Source: Fusibacter sp963666805 (lineage in GTDB: Bacteria; Bacillota; Clostridia; Peptostreptococcales; Acidaminobacteraceae). From it: 64,000 bases of DNA. Under the pieces are notes generated by a model, which searched no databases, was not told where the DNA came from, and saw nothing but the letters and a program-made list of their open reading frames with translations. The translations under genes were made by a program, and so were the position numbers. The stretch lies in contig CAXXWR010000003.1 in the NCBI GenBank assembly GCA_963666805.2, positions 372,001 through 436,000 of the forward strand, in the 5' to 3' direction. Positions 54,682 through 63,660 of the stretch are shown here, one piece after another (within the stretch, counting starts at the first letter, position 1; each line of letters begins with the position of its first letter).

Positions 54682-55137
54682 CTAATAATGAATACGCATT
54701 TTTATATTTGTTCCTTCTCCTAATGTGGACTCAATCACAAATTCATCAGATACTTTTTCCATATTAGGGAGCCCCATACCTGCTCCAAATCCCATTTCTC
54801 TCACAGCATGCGATGCAGTCGAATAGCCCTTTGTCATTGCTAAATTGATATCTTGAATCCCTGGACCATTATCTTCTATGTATATTTCTACGCAATCTGC
54901 TTTGATAAATACCTCTATTTGTCCTCCCTCGGAATGGATGACCAGATTAATCTCCGCTTCATAGGTAGCGATAGCAATTCGTCTTACGATACCAGAATCA
55001 ATCCCCAGTTCTCGAAGCACTTTTTTGATCTTGCTGGAAGCTTCACCTGCGCATGAAAAATCATCCTTCTTAACAGCATATTTTAAGCGCATTGCAACAT
55101 TTTTTTCATCTTTAAAATACTGTGCCATTTTACTCAC
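54682..55137 (-). CDS. Anti-sigma-factor-like HATPase
   Basis: The 151-residue protein resembles SpoIIAB/RsbW-type kinases: N-box ATYEAEINLVIHSEG, G1 box EDNGPGIQDIN, and G2 MGFGAGMGLPNMEK. It lacks a sensor. The start overlaps the DRTGG stop by four bases. It may bind or phosphorylate the adjacent DRTGG protein, or regulate the Fe-S protein's output. No anti-anti-sigma or sigma gene is adjacent. Confidence 0.82.
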   Translation of the reverse strand: MSKMAQYFKDEKNVAMRLKYAVKKDDFSCAGEASSKIKKVLRELGIDSGIVRRIAIATYEAEINLVIHSEGGQIEVFIKADCVEIYIEDNGPGIQDINLAMTKGYSTASHAVREMGFGAGMGLPNMEKVSDEFVIESTLGEGTNIKMRIHY

Positions 55138-55484
55138 CTTAATTCAATTCCTGTTATTCCCTCTTGATAGAGTTTACCAGAGACAGTAAACAGCGGTTCG
55201 TCAGTTGTCATCAATACTATTTTCTTTTCTTCTGCTAAAGCAATCACTTCTTCATCGGGTCTCTTGCCTCTCACAAAGAGAATGGCTTTTAAATCTAACA
55301 TTTCTGCTGTCCGAATGACTTGTTGATTCACTAACCCTGTAATCAACAACGTGTCATCTTCAACATAAGCGAGTACGTCACTCATAAGGTCACATCCAAA
55401 AGCAGAGTGTACTTCATGTTCAATTCCTGAATGACATGTGAGTACTTTTGCACACAATAAATTTGATATAGTATCCAGCGTCAT
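55134..55484 (-). CDS. DRTGG-domain protein, first gene of regulatory operon
   Basis: The 116-residue protein starts TLDTISNLLCAKVLTCHSG and contains HSAFGCDLMSDVLAYV and ITGLVNQQVIRTAEMLDLKAI of the DRTGG fold. It is the promoter-proximal gene and is overlapped by the HATPase gene. AGGAGG lies before the ATG. It is likely a ligand-binding regulator that acts with the HATPase. Confidence 0.8.
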   Translation of the reverse strand: MTLDTISNLLCAKVLTCHSGIEHEVHSAFGCDLMSDVLAYVEDDTLLITGLVNQQVIRTAEMLDLKAILFVRGKRPDEEVIALAEEKKIVLMTTDEPLFTVSGKLYQEGITGIELR

Positions 55485-55522
55485 ATGGCCTCCTAGACGG
55501 TATTTAACCGATTCGCAAAGAG

Positions 55523-55540
55523 TAGTTAATTATTTAACAA
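55523..55540. promoter_or_regulatory. Rex-like operator of regulatory operon
   Basis: On the minus strand TTGTTAA-ATAA-TTAACTA matches the Rex consensus TTGTTAA-N4-TTAACAA at 13 of 14 fixed positions. It lies 11 bases downstream of the -10 element, so bound Rex would block transcription initiation. Rex senses the NADH/NAD+ ratio and releases DNA when NADH is high. Confidence 0.75.
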
Positions 55541-55551
55541 TCATTAAATAT

Positions 55552-55580
55552 ATTATAACATGTCTCACTGGATACTTCAA
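55552..55580 (-). promoter_or_regulatory. Promoter of regulatory operon
   Basis: TTGAAG and TATAAT are 17 bases apart on the minus strand, with an extended TGT before the -10. The -10 lies 68 bases upstream of the DRTGG start codon. Confidence 0.75.
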
Positions 55581-55616
55581 TTCAATCCATTGGTTTTTGA
55601 ACCTTTTTATCAAAAC

Positions 55617-56321
55617 TTATCCGTGTTTTTCATGAATGAGTTCTATTGCCTTTTGATAGATGCCTTCATGAATTTCGTCAAAAGATAACACCTTATCTTC
55701 TCTAACACAAGCAATACATTCCCATCCATATTTATCTGAAATACTCAGTGCATTATTATAAGCCATTGTTAAATGTGAAGCATCTTTTTCATGAATGTCT
55801 TTATGGGTATCGCCTGTAAATTTATTAGCACGATTAGCCATTAAAGCTATGGCTTTCTCAGGGGGCATATCCAAAAAGAACACCCTATCAGGAACCGGGA
55901 TTTTATAGACTTCAAATTCCAAGTGCCATAACCAGTCCAAAAATAGGTTCTTTTCTTCTTGATCTTGTATTTTGGCCGCCTGATGTACCATGTTAGCAGT
56001 TGTATAGCGGTCAGCTATTATGATGCCGCCTTCAAGGTAAAAGGCTTTCCATTTTGTCGTATAAGAAGCAAAACGATCTGCCGCATAAAAAGTAGATGCC
56101 ACATAGGGCGTTATTGTATTAGGATCCTCACCAAACTCTCCTGCTAAGTACATTTTAACCAATCCCGAAGAGGGACTCTCGTAATCTGGAAAGGAAACCC
56201 GCATAACAGGATACCCTTCTTCTTTTAACCGCTTGTACAAAAGCTTTGATTGTGTTTCTTTGCCACTTGAATCAACACCATCTATTGCGATGAGTATTCC
56301 TTTATTATCATTTTTCAACAT
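55617..56321 (-). CDS. tmk: Thymidylate-kinase-like protein
   Basis: The 234-residue protein has the P-loop GVDSSGKETQ near residues 13-22, FPDYESPSSG (as in dTMP kinases), the DRYTTANM motif near 104 and a LID-like segment. It probably phosphorylates dTMP to dTDP; a related deoxynucleoside kinase role is possible because the sequence differs from the standard Tmk around the LID. The start at 56321 is preferred because AAGGA lies about seven bases upstream; an ATG two codons earlier is nearly inside the site. It lies alone between two hydrogenase-linked operons. Confidence 0.82.
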   Translation of the reverse strand: MLKNDNKGILIAIDGVDSSGKETQSKLLYKRLKEEGYPVMRVSFPDYESPSSGLVKMYLAGEFGEDPNTITPYVASTFYAADRFASYTTKWKAFYLEGGIIIADRYTTANMVHQAAKIQDQEEKNLFLDWLWHLEFEVYKIPVPDRVFFLDMPPEKAIALMANRANKFTGDTHKDIHEKDASHLTMAYNNALSISDKYGWECIACVREDKVLSFDEIHEGIYQKAIELIHEKHG

Positions 56322-56487
56322 TTTCATTTCCTTTAAGTCTTTTTTCTTTTAGGTCTAGTCAGTCATTGGGCGAATCGTTTACGCTTGTTTTTATTTTAGT
56401 ACCTAATATAACCATTCTATCGCATTAAGCGCTTATTGAAAACCTCAAAATACCGATTCACACATTAAATCTTTTCTTATCAAAAAA

Positions 56488-56518
56488 GAACCCCCCATTC
56501 TTATAAGAAAGGGGGATT
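56488..56518 (-). terminator. Terminator of the hydrogenase operon
   Basis: AACCCCCC and GGGGGATT with an inner ATTCTTATAAGAAA-type pairing form a long stem; six Ts follow on the minus strand. It lies ~50 bases past the hydA stop. Confidence 0.85.
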
Positions 56519-56566
56519 CCTCAATATTTAAAGTTTATAGATAAGTCAGTGCTTATCTTTATCTAG

Positions 56567-58318
56567 CTATTTATTAAGTGGATATTTTTCTCTAGCATAA
56601 TAGTGTGTGTGTAAAAGCTCATGGGCTTTATGGCTATTAGGCTCTCCCAAATATTCATCATAAAGTTTTTTGATTTCAGGATTTTTATGAGACTTTCTAA
56701 CGGCTTTTGAAGCATCTTCTGAATAAAGTGCTTTAGCTCTTTCTGCACGTAAGTCAATCACATTTCTTACACTCGCTGGTTGGATAGGTTGTCCACCACC
56801 GTTAACACAGCCTCCAGGACAAGCCATGATTTCTATAAAGTGATAATCTGCTTCACCTGCTTTGATTTTATCAAGTAAGACAGCAGCATTTTTAGTACTA
56901 TGAGCCACGGCAACTTTAATTTCTTGGTCACCTATTTTAACACTTGCTTCTTTAATACCTTCTACGCCTCTCACTGCTGTGTAATCAACATTTTCTAAGT
57001 CTTCGCCTGTTAAAACATCTGCTACAGTTCTAATAGCGGCTTCCATTACACCACCTGTTGCACCGAAGATAACACCCGCACCTGTATAGGTTCCCATGAA
57101 TGAATCAAATTCACCATCTTCAAGGCTGTCAAAGTCTATACGTGCTTCTTTAATCATTCTGGCAAACTCTCTCGTTGTAATTGAAGCATCTACATCTGCA
57201 AGTCCATTAACTGATAATTCTGGTCTAGCAATTTCAGATTTTTTAGATGTACAAGGCATAACTGACACCACATAAATATCTTTAGGATCAATGTTATTTT
57301 TTTCAGCATAATAACTTTTCGCTAAAGCACCGAACATGTTTTGAGGTGATTTACATGATGACAAATGGTCTAAAAGTTCTGGATAGTTAAATTCAATATA
57401 TCTTACCCATCCCGGTGAACAAGATGTAATCATTGGTAATTTGCCACCATTTTGAAGTCGGTTAAGAAGTTCTGTCCCTTCTTCCATAATAGTAACGTCT
57501 GCTCCCCAGTTGGTATCAAATATTTTATCAAAACCAATTTTTCTAAGAGCAGTTGCCAGTTTACCGGTTACATTCGTGCCAATTGGATAACCAAATTCTT
57601 CACCTAAGGCTGCTCTTACAGCTGGTGCTGATTGAACAATCACATGTTTACTTGGATCTTCAATGGCATCCCATACTTTTTCAATTTGAGATTTTTCAGT
57701 TAAAGCCCCTACGGGACAAACAGTCATACATTGACCACAGTAAATACAAGGCGCATCATTCATACTGACATCAAAAGCTGGACCGACGTTAGTATTAAAC
57801 CCTCTATTTACAAAATCTAAAATTCCAATCCCTTGAACATTTTTACAAGCACTCACACAACGTCCACAAAGGATACATTTACTTGAATCTCTAACAATTG
57901 AAGTCGAGAAATCGTCATATTTTCTTTCACGCTTTTCGCCTTCAAATCTAATATCTCTAATGCCGAGCTCTTCAGACAATGATTGTAATTCACAATTTTT
58001 ACTTCTTACACAGGTTGTACATTCTCTATTATGATTGGCTAATATAAGCTCAACTGTTGTTTTTCTAGCATTTCTAACACGTTTGTTGTTCGTTGTGATT
58101 TTCATACCTTCTCTTACAGGAAGGACACATGATGCTTGAAGGGCTCTTCCTCCTTCAACTTCTACTACACAAACACGACACGCACCCACTTCATTAATAT
58201 CTTTAAGGAAACAAAGTGTTGGAATTTCTATGCCGACTTCTCTAGCAGCTTCTAAAACTGTTAAATCACTTGGTACTGAATATTCAGCTCCATCTATCGT
58301 TAAAGTTACTTTATTCAC
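56567..58318 (-). CDS. hydA: [FeFe]-hydrogenase catalytic subunit HydA
   Basis: The 583-residue protein carries all the clusters of a large [FeFe]-hydrogenase. A [2Fe-2S] is at C36, C47, C50 and C64; a His-Cys3 [4Fe-4S] at H96, C100, C103 and C109; and two ferredoxin [4Fe-4S] at C148-C158 and C191-C201. The H-cluster cysteines are C300, C356, C500 and C504, in TSCSPGW, MPCTSKK and FIEIMACPGGCVNGGG. Serine replaces the second cysteine of the usual TSCCP motif, which I recall in trimeric bifurcating enzymes. With HydB and HydC it should couple NADH and reduced ferredoxin to H2 evolution, or reverse. It is the last gene of the operon. Confidence 0.96.
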   Translation of the reverse strand: MNKVTLTIDGAEYSVPSDLTVLEAAREVGIEIPTLCFLKDINEVGACRVCVVEVEGGRALQASCVLPVREGMKITTNNKRVRNARKTTVELILANHNRECTTCVRSKNCELQSLSEELGIRDIRFEGEKRERKYDDFSTSIVRDSSKCILCGRCVSACKNVQGIGILDFVNRGFNTNVGPAFDVSMNDAPCIYCGQCMTVCPVGALTEKSQIEKVWDAIEDPSKHVIVQSAPAVRAALGEEFGYPIGTNVTGKLATALRKIGFDKIFDTNWGADVTIMEEGTELLNRLQNGGKLPMITSCSPGWVRYIEFNYPELLDHLSSCKSPQNMFGALAKSYYAEKNNIDPKDIYVVSVMPCTSKKSEIARPELSVNGLADVDASITTREFARMIKEARIDFDSLEDGEFDSFMGTYTGAGVIFGATGGVMEAAIRTVADVLTGEDLENVDYTAVRGVEGIKEASVKIGDQEIKVAVAHSTKNAAVLLDKIKAGEADYHFIEIMACPGGCVNGGGQPIQPASVRNVIDLRAERAKALYSEDASKAVRKSHKNPEIKKLYDEYLGEPNSHKAHELLHTHYYAREKYPLNK

Positions 58319-58347
58319 GATTCATACACCTCTTTCTTTGAAATGGA

Positions 58348-60144
58348 TTATTGTTTCACAATCACTTTTTTAGGACATTTAGGAATACAAGCCCCACATT
58401 TGATACATTTATTTTGATCAATAACGTGTTGCCCTTTTACCTCTCCACTGATAGCATCCACTGGACAAACACGTTTACATGCTGTACAACCGATACATCC
58501 TTCTCCAATAACGACACTGAGTAAATCTTGACACATGCCAGCTGGACAACGTTTGTCTAAAACATGTGCTTCATATTCATCTCTAAAGTACTTAAGTGTC
58601 GATAGTACTGGATTTGGTGCAGTTTGTCCCAATCCACAAAGTGCTGAATCTTTAATAGAATAAGCTAAACTTTCAAGTGTATCTATATCTTCCATCGTCC
58701 CATTGCCCGATGTTATTTTTTCAAGTAACTCTAGCATTCTTTTGGTTCCTTCTCGACAAGGTGCACATTTACCACATGACTCATCTACTGTAAAGTCTAA
58801 GAAGAATCTTGCAAAGTCTACCATGCAGTTATCTTCGTCTACAACAATCATCCCACCTGAACCCATCATTGAGCCAAGTGCAGTTAATGTGTCAAAGTCA
58901 ATTGGTGTATCCAAATGGTCTGCTGTAATACAGCCTCCTGAAGGTCCGCCAGTTTGTACCGCTTTAAAGGCTTTGCCATTAGGGATACCACCGCCGATAT
59001 CATAAATAACTTCTCTTAAAGTTGTTCCCATTGGAATTTCTACAAGGCCAGTATTGTTAATTTTACCACCTAGTGCAAAGACTTTAGTCCCCGGTGATTT
59101 CTCAGTTCCCATAGATGTAAACCATTCTGAACCTTTAAGAATAATTTGTGGCACAACTGAATAGGTTTCAACATTGTTAATCAGTGTTGGTTTGCCAAAA
59201 ATCCCCTTGTTAGCTGGGAATGGTGGTTTCGGTCTAGGCATCCCACGTTCTCCTTCAATAGAAGCAATAAGTGCCGTTTCTTCACCACAGACAAAGGCAC
59301 CCGCACCTAGTCTGATTTCAAGATCAAAATTAAAACCTGTTCCAAAGATGTCATTACCTAATAAATTCATTTCTTTGGCTTGAGCAATAGCAATACCTAA
59401 ACGTTTAACTGCAATAGGATATTCCGCTCTAATATAAACGTAACCTTTTTCTGCACCGATTGCATAAGCCGCAATCGCCATAGCTTCAATAATGGCATGT
59501 GGGTCACCTTCAAGAACTGAACGATCCATGAAAGCACCTGGATCACCTTCATCAGCATTACAAGCAACATACTTAATATCGCCTTCTGCCTTATTTGTAA
59601 ATTCCCATTTAAGACCTGTTGGGAACCCACCGCCCCCACGGCCACGTAAGCCTGATGCTTTAATTTCTTTAATAACGTCTTGTGGCGTCATTTCAGTTAA
59701 CGCTTTTCCCAACGCTCTATAGCCATCAAATGCGATATATTCTTCTATTACCTCTGGGTTAATGACACCACAGTTTTTAAGAACCACTCGCTTTTGTTTT
59801 TTATAGAAATTAACATTAGTGATTGATGTATTGATATCAGTGACTGTTGCTGCTTTGTCAACAAACAATAAATCTTTTACAATACGTCCTTTCAGTAAAT
59901 GTTCGTCTACAATTCTTTCGACATCTGATTCCTTTACTCTTGAGTAAAAAGAACCTTCTGGGTAAACAATACAAATTGGGCCCGCTTCACAAAGACCAAA
60001 ACAACCTGTTCTAACTACTTTTACCTCTTTATCTAAACCTTTAGCAGCTAAATGTTTATTAAATTGCTCTTCAATTGATAATGAGCCTGAAGATGTACAA
60101 CCTGTCCCCCCACATACAAGGACGTGCGCTCTATAAAAATCCAT
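58348..60144 (-). CDS. hydB: Electron-bifurcating hydrogenase subunit HydB (NuoF-like)
   Basis: The 598-residue protein has an N-terminal thioredoxin-like [2Fe-2S] domain (CGGTGC, TGCFGLC). The FMN/NADH domain has GLRGRGGGGFPTG and ADEGDPGAFMDR; GAFVCGEETAL and the [4Fe-4S] site ESCGKCAPCREG follow. Two C-terminal ferredoxin [4Fe-4S] motifs are CIGCTACKRVC and CIKCGACIPKC. It is the FMN-containing subunit proposed to be the bifurcation site. It follows the small ferredoxin-like gene by 31 bases. Confidence 0.96.
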   Translation of the reverse strand: MDFYRAHVLVCGGTGCTSSGSLSIEEQFNKHLAAKGLDKEVKVVRTGCFGLCEAGPICIVYPEGSFYSRVKESDVERIVDEHLLKGRIVKDLLFVDKAATVTDINTSITNVNFYKKQKRVVLKNCGVINPEVIEEYIAFDGYRALGKALTEMTPQDVIKEIKASGLRGRGGGGFPTGLKWEFTNKAEGDIKYVACNADEGDPGAFMDRSVLEGDPHAIIEAMAIAAYAIGAEKGYVYIRAEYPIAVKRLGIAIAQAKEMNLLGNDIFGTGFNFDLEIRLGAGAFVCGEETALIASIEGERGMPRPKPPFPANKGIFGKPTLINNVETYSVVPQIILKGSEWFTSMGTEKSPGTKVFALGGKINNTGLVEIPMGTTLREVIYDIGGGIPNGKAFKAVQTGGPSGGCITADHLDTPIDFDTLTALGSMMGSGGMIVVDEDNCMVDFARFFLDFTVDESCGKCAPCREGTKRMLELLEKITSGNGTMEDIDTLESLAYSIKDSALCGLGQTAPNPVLSTLKYFRDEYEAHVLDKRCPAGMCQDLLSVVIGEGCIGCTACKRVCPVDAISGEVKGQHVIDQNKCIKCGACIPKCPKKVIVKQ

Positions 60145-60175
60145 TTGCTTTCCTCCTCAAATTCGGTATAACGTC

Positions 60176-60544
60176 TTATTCTTCAACTGCGCCAATAGTG
60201 TATTCAGTCACTACGTTCCCATTAACAATATGTTCTGCGATGACTCTTTTCGCCTTTTCTGCATCCATTTGAACATAAGTTACTTTTTCATGACCTTCAG
60301 CATATACTTCAACAATCGGTTCTAATCTACAAACGCCAATACAACCGGTTTGAGTGATTTCAACATTTTTAAGTTCTCTTTTATTTGCTTCTTCTAAAAG
60401 TGCTGTTAGTACAGGTCTTGCCCCTGCTGATATACCGCATGTTGCCATACCTACAACAATACGTGTTCCTTTTCTATCCGTTCTTAAGTTCACTTTTTTA
60501 AGTGCTTCTTCTCTGATTTTTTCAAGTTCAGCCAACGATTTCAT
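60176..60544 (-). CDS. Thioredoxin-like [2Fe-2S] ferredoxin
   Basis: The 122-residue protein has an N-terminal helix rich in Lys/Glu and then a thioredoxin-like [2Fe-2S] fold, with cysteines in GMATCGISAG and QTGCIGVCRLEP. It is similar to the N-terminal domain of HydB. It lies between hydC and hydB, as in many clostridial operons, and probably carries electrons within or beside the complex. Confidence 0.88.
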   Translation of the reverse strand: MKSLAELEKIREEALKKVNLRTDRKGTRIVVGMATCGISAGARPVLTALLEEANKRELKNVEITQTGCIGVCRLEPIVEVYAEGHEKVTYVQMDAEKAKRVIAEHIVNGNVVTEYTIGAVEE

Positions 60545-60598
60545 TAAAATACCTCCTCATAATGTTCTCTTTCGTTCTTTACTTGGATTAAAAACTAA

Positions 60599-61078
60599 TT
60601 AATCTTGATATTTTTCAAGAATTTCAGGAACATCTTCTGGAGATAAGCGTCCATAGACATCCTCGTTTACAGTAAGAACAGGTGCTAATCCACATGCGCC
60701 AATACATCGTGTTGCTTCAAGTGAAAATTTGCCATCTTCTGATGTGGTTCCCACTGAAACACCTGTCATTTCAGAAATCTTATCAATAATTTTTTGTGAT
60801 CCTTTTACATAACAAGCTGTCCCCAAACATACACCGATTAAATACTTGCCTTTAGGTTCTAAAGTGAATTGAGAATAAAAAGTCACTACACCGTAAATTT
60901 CAGCGAGTGGCACTTTTAATTCTTCTGAGATTACCTTTTGAACTTCTAGCGGTATTGCACCAAAAATACTTTGTGCTTCATGTAATACTGGCATTAAAGG
61001 TCCTTGCATCCCTTTATGTGATTCAATCACTTCGTGAAGTTCCTTAAACTTCTCCTCAGTTAAATAATTTTCTGCCAT
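60599..61078 (-). CDS. hydC: Electron-bifurcating hydrogenase subunit HydC (NuoE-like)
   Basis: The 159-residue protein is the NuoE-like subunit. Its [2Fe-2S] cysteines lie in CLGTACYVKG and ATRCIGACGLAP, after an N-terminal helical domain that contains VLHEAQSIFGAIP and VVTFYSQF. It is the first gene of the hyd operon, 90 bases downstream of a Rex-like operator. AGGAGG-type site precedes the ATG. Confidence 0.95.
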   Translation of the reverse strand: MAENYLTEEKFKELHEVIESHKGMQGPLMPVLHEAQSIFGAIPLEVQKVISEELKVPLAEIYGVVTFYSQFTLEPKGKYLIGVCLGTACYVKGSQKIIDKISEMTGVSVGTTSEDGKFSLEATRCIGACGLAPVLTVNEDVYGRLSPEDVPEILEKYQD

Positions 61079-61167
61079 TAATCGTTCCTCCTCATATCAA
61101 CCATTCCCATCGAACCCTGATAAGTTTCAAATCCTATTCCCTATTAAAACACTAGGTTTAAGATTGT

Positions 61168-61185
61168 TTGTTAATTAATTAACCT
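61168..61185. promoter_or_regulatory. Rex-like operator of hyd operon
   Basis: TTGTTAA-TTAA-TTAACCT matches the Rex consensus TTGTTAA-N4-TTAACAA at 12 of 14 fixed positions, with the first half-site perfect on the plus strand. It lies 12 bases downstream of the -10 element of the hyd promoter, in the same relative position as the operator at 55523-55540. Confidence 0.72.
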
Positions 61186-61197
61186 ATATTCTTGATG

Positions 61198-61227
61198 ATT
61201 ATAACATACAATAAAAACCGTGTACAA
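61198..61227 (-). promoter_or_regulatory. Promoter of hyd operon
   Basis: On the minus strand TTGTAC and TATAAT are 18 bases apart, with TGT before the -10 forming an extended -10. The likely start of transcription is near 61190, giving a ~110-base leader. Confidence 0.72.
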
Positions 61228-61531
61228 CATTTTTCAACTTTTTTAAAATGTTAAATTGATGTAATAACTTTTTTGATGAAATTTGGACTTTACAAGTCTT
61301 TGCCGGAATGTTAATTCTCGTATTTTTATTACACAATTGTAACAAATAGCATTTGATTCTTTTACTTATTTTGATTTTTCGCTTAAAACTCCCTCTATTT
61401 CCTTTGTTTTATTACGTTTTTGTAATATTTATTTCTTTTGAAGTTGATTCAGTTTGTTTTCTTTTTAACATATTGGATTCCATTATGATTTCTATTGATA
61501 CTTGATTAATCATGACATTTTATTCAAAAAA
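61228..61531. other. AT-rich intergenic stretch
   Basis: This stretch between the hyd promoter and the uvrC terminator is strongly T-rich on the plus strand. I see no supported coding frame, RNA gene or clear regulatory site. Confidence 0.4.
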
Positions 61532-61551
61532 AAGAGAGCCTATGCCCTCTT
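61532..61551 (-). terminator. Terminator of uvrC
   Basis: On the minus strand AAGAGGGC and GCTCTCTT pair (one G-T wobble) around ATAG, followed by eight Ts. Confidence 0.85.
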
Positions 61552-61617
61552 CAAGTATTTCATATATTTTATTTTAATGTCTTTCTACCTTAATCTCTGA
61601 ACGTCTTTCTATCTTAA

Positions 61618-63546
61618 TCATAAGTCAGTCAACTCTGACGCTTCTTGACTATCAAAAGTCCCTTTATGCTTATCTCTGAAAAATTGATAAATAGCTTCTG
61701 CTACCCTCTGATTAATGCCTTCTACTGCCAATAAATCAATAATTTCAGCCTTTTGAATTGATTCAATTGACTTAAAGTGTTTCATTAATGCTATCCGTCT
61801 TTTCTCTCCGACCCCCTCTATTTCATTAAGGATAGACCGGGTCATTTCTTTTGAACGAATTGACTTGTGATACTCTATTGCAAAGCGGTGAACCTCTTCT
61901 TGAATACTATAAACATATCTAAACGCTTGTGTATAAGATTTTAATCCTTTCATTTCCCCTTCATAGTAGAGATCATCTGTCTTATGAAAATCATCTTTAA
62001 CCATCCCTGCAACGGGAATATTAATTTTTAAGGCTGTCAAAACTTGTTTAACAGCATTGACATGTCCTTTACCGCCATCAATAAGCAGTAGATCTGGAAA
62101 CATTGAAAAGCCTTTAACTTTTAAGTCACTGGACTCTGTTATCTTTTGTTCTTCAAGTCCCCTTCTAAAACGTCTATAAAGAACTTCTTGCATAGAAGCA
62201 TAATCATCAGGACCGTCAACTGTTTTGACTCGATAACGTCTATAGTCACTTCTTTTCTTCTTGCCATTTTCAAATACAACCATACTCCCTACAGAATATA
62301 CACCAGAGGTATTGGAAATATCATAAGCCTCAATGCGTTTAAGAGGGAGATTAATCGGCATACCTAAGACATCATGTAACTGTTTGTTAATCACATTTGC
62401 AATGGCTTCTTCTTTTTCAACGCGCTCTTGGAACTTGATGATATACTCTTTAGCATTTTTAGAAACCAAATCAATGGTCTTTTTCTTTTCGCCTTTTTGA
62501 GGCACTGCAAAAATAACTTTATGTCCTTTTAAATTGCTAAGCCATTCACCGTAACCCTCCATCCCCTCTAATTCATCAGAAAGGTAAATTTCTTTGGGTA
62601 TGTCTAAAGCCCCACTATAGTATTGCAATATAAAAGAACTTAAGATTTCAGAAGAAGAACTGCCATGTCCTCCAGTAATATTATAAGATTCACGGCCTTC
62701 AATTTTGCCCCCTCTGACTTGAAAAACCATAACACATGTACGGTCATCATAATTATAAAAGGCAATGTAGTCTTGATTTTTATCATTGGTTTGAAGGGCC
62801 TTCTGTTTCTCATTTAAACTGTTTAAAGCCATAATCTTATCTCTGTATTCAGCTGCTCTTTCAAAATTCATTCGTGCCGCTTCATCTTGCATTTTTTGGG
62901 TCAATTCATCAATAAGCCATGCGCGGTCACCATTGAGGAAACGAATAATTTGATCAATATAGAGGCCATACTCTTCTTTGGAAATTTGATGGTTACAAGC
63001 ACCTGCACATCTTCCGATGTGATAATTGAGGCATGGGCGGTCTATTTTAGATGTGATTTTCTTACTACATTCACGAATGGGAAAAATCGTCTGTATGACT
63101 TCTATAGTTTGTCTCACCTGCTCTGACCCTGTAAAAGGGCCGAAAAATTTACTCTTTCCCTTCGCTTTATACTGTCGGGTGAACAAGACGCGTGGGAAGT
63201 CTTCTTCCGTTGTAATCTGAATATAAGGGTACATTTTATCATCTTTGAGTAAAATATTAAATCTGGGTTGATGTTTTTTAATCAGATTGGCTTCTAAAAT
63301 AAGTGCTTCTGTTTCACTATCTGTTATAATATACTCAAAATCAGCAATATTGGTCACTAAGGTTTGTGTCTTAGGCTGGTGTTTATCGAATCCTCTAAAA
63401 TAAGAGCTCACACGATTTCTAAGATGTTTAGATTTACCAACGTATATAATATTGCCATCTTTATCTTTCATAATATAAATGCCTGGATCCATTGGCAGTT
63501 TTTTAAGTTGTTCCTTAATATGTTCCTTCACAACAAATGTTGACAC
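61618..63546 (-). CDS. uvrC: Excinuclease ABC subunit C
   Basis: The 642-residue protein has the N-terminal GIY-YIG nuclease (GIYIMKDKDGNIIYVGKSKHL is split here between residues 22 and 42), which cuts 3' of damage, and the cysteine region CAGACNHQIS. A UVR motif (ELTQKMQDEAARMNFERAA, about 210-230), the RNase H-like 5' nuclease with DGGKGHVNA, and two C-terminal helix-hairpin-helix segments follow. It makes both incisions in nucleotide excision repair with UvrA and UvrB, neither of which is in the window. The start is GTG with AAGGAG six bases upstream. Confidence 0.97.
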   Translation of the reverse strand: MSTFVVKEHIKEQLKKLPMDPGIYIMKDKDGNIIYVGKSKHLRNRVSSYFRGFDKHQPKTQTLVTNIADFEYIITDSETEALILEANLIKKHQPRFNILLKDDKMYPYIQITTEEDFPRVLFTRQYKAKGKSKFFGPFTGSEQVRQTIEVIQTIFPIRECSKKITSKIDRPCLNYHIGRCAGACNHQISKEEYGLYIDQIIRFLNGDRAWLIDELTQKMQDEAARMNFERAAEYRDKIMALNSLNEKQKALQTNDKNQDYIAFYNYDDRTCVMVFQVRGGKIEGRESYNITGGHGSSSSEILSSFILQYYSGALDIPKEIYLSDELEGMEGYGEWLSNLKGHKVIFAVPQKGEKKKTIDLVSKNAKEYIIKFQERVEKEEAIANVINKQLHDVLGMPINLPLKRIEAYDISNTSGVYSVGSMVVFENGKKKRSDYRRYRVKTVDGPDDYASMQEVLYRRFRRGLEEQKITESSDLKVKGFSMFPDLLLIDGGKGHVNAVKQVLTALKINIPVAGMVKDDFHKTDDLYYEGEMKGLKSYTQAFRYVYSIQEEVHRFAIEYHKSIRSKEMTRSILNEIEGVGEKRRIALMKHFKSIESIQKAEIIDLLAVEGINQRVAEAIYQFFRDKHKGTFDSQEASELTDL

Positions 63547-63616
63547 AAAATTCTCCTTCTAAATGCGACACTTTCTTAACGTCCTCTATATTTTAACATC
63601 ATTTTAAGGTAACTTC

Positions 63617-63630
63617 TGATATAATATAAT
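63617..63630 (+). promoter_or_regulatory. Candidate -10 region of the last gene
   Basis: Two overlapping TATAAT hexamers, the first preceded by TGA (extended -10), lie about 35 bases before the last gene. No convincing -35 is present. Confidence 0.4.
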
Positions 63631-63660
63631 GAAGATTAGATTAAGAAAGGAATATTGAAA

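Noticed and set aside
61079..61617. Hidden small gene or RNA in the long gap before hydC
   Set aside because: Only the promoter, Rex-like site and uvrC terminator are supported; the remainder is T-rich without a frame carrying a ribosome site.
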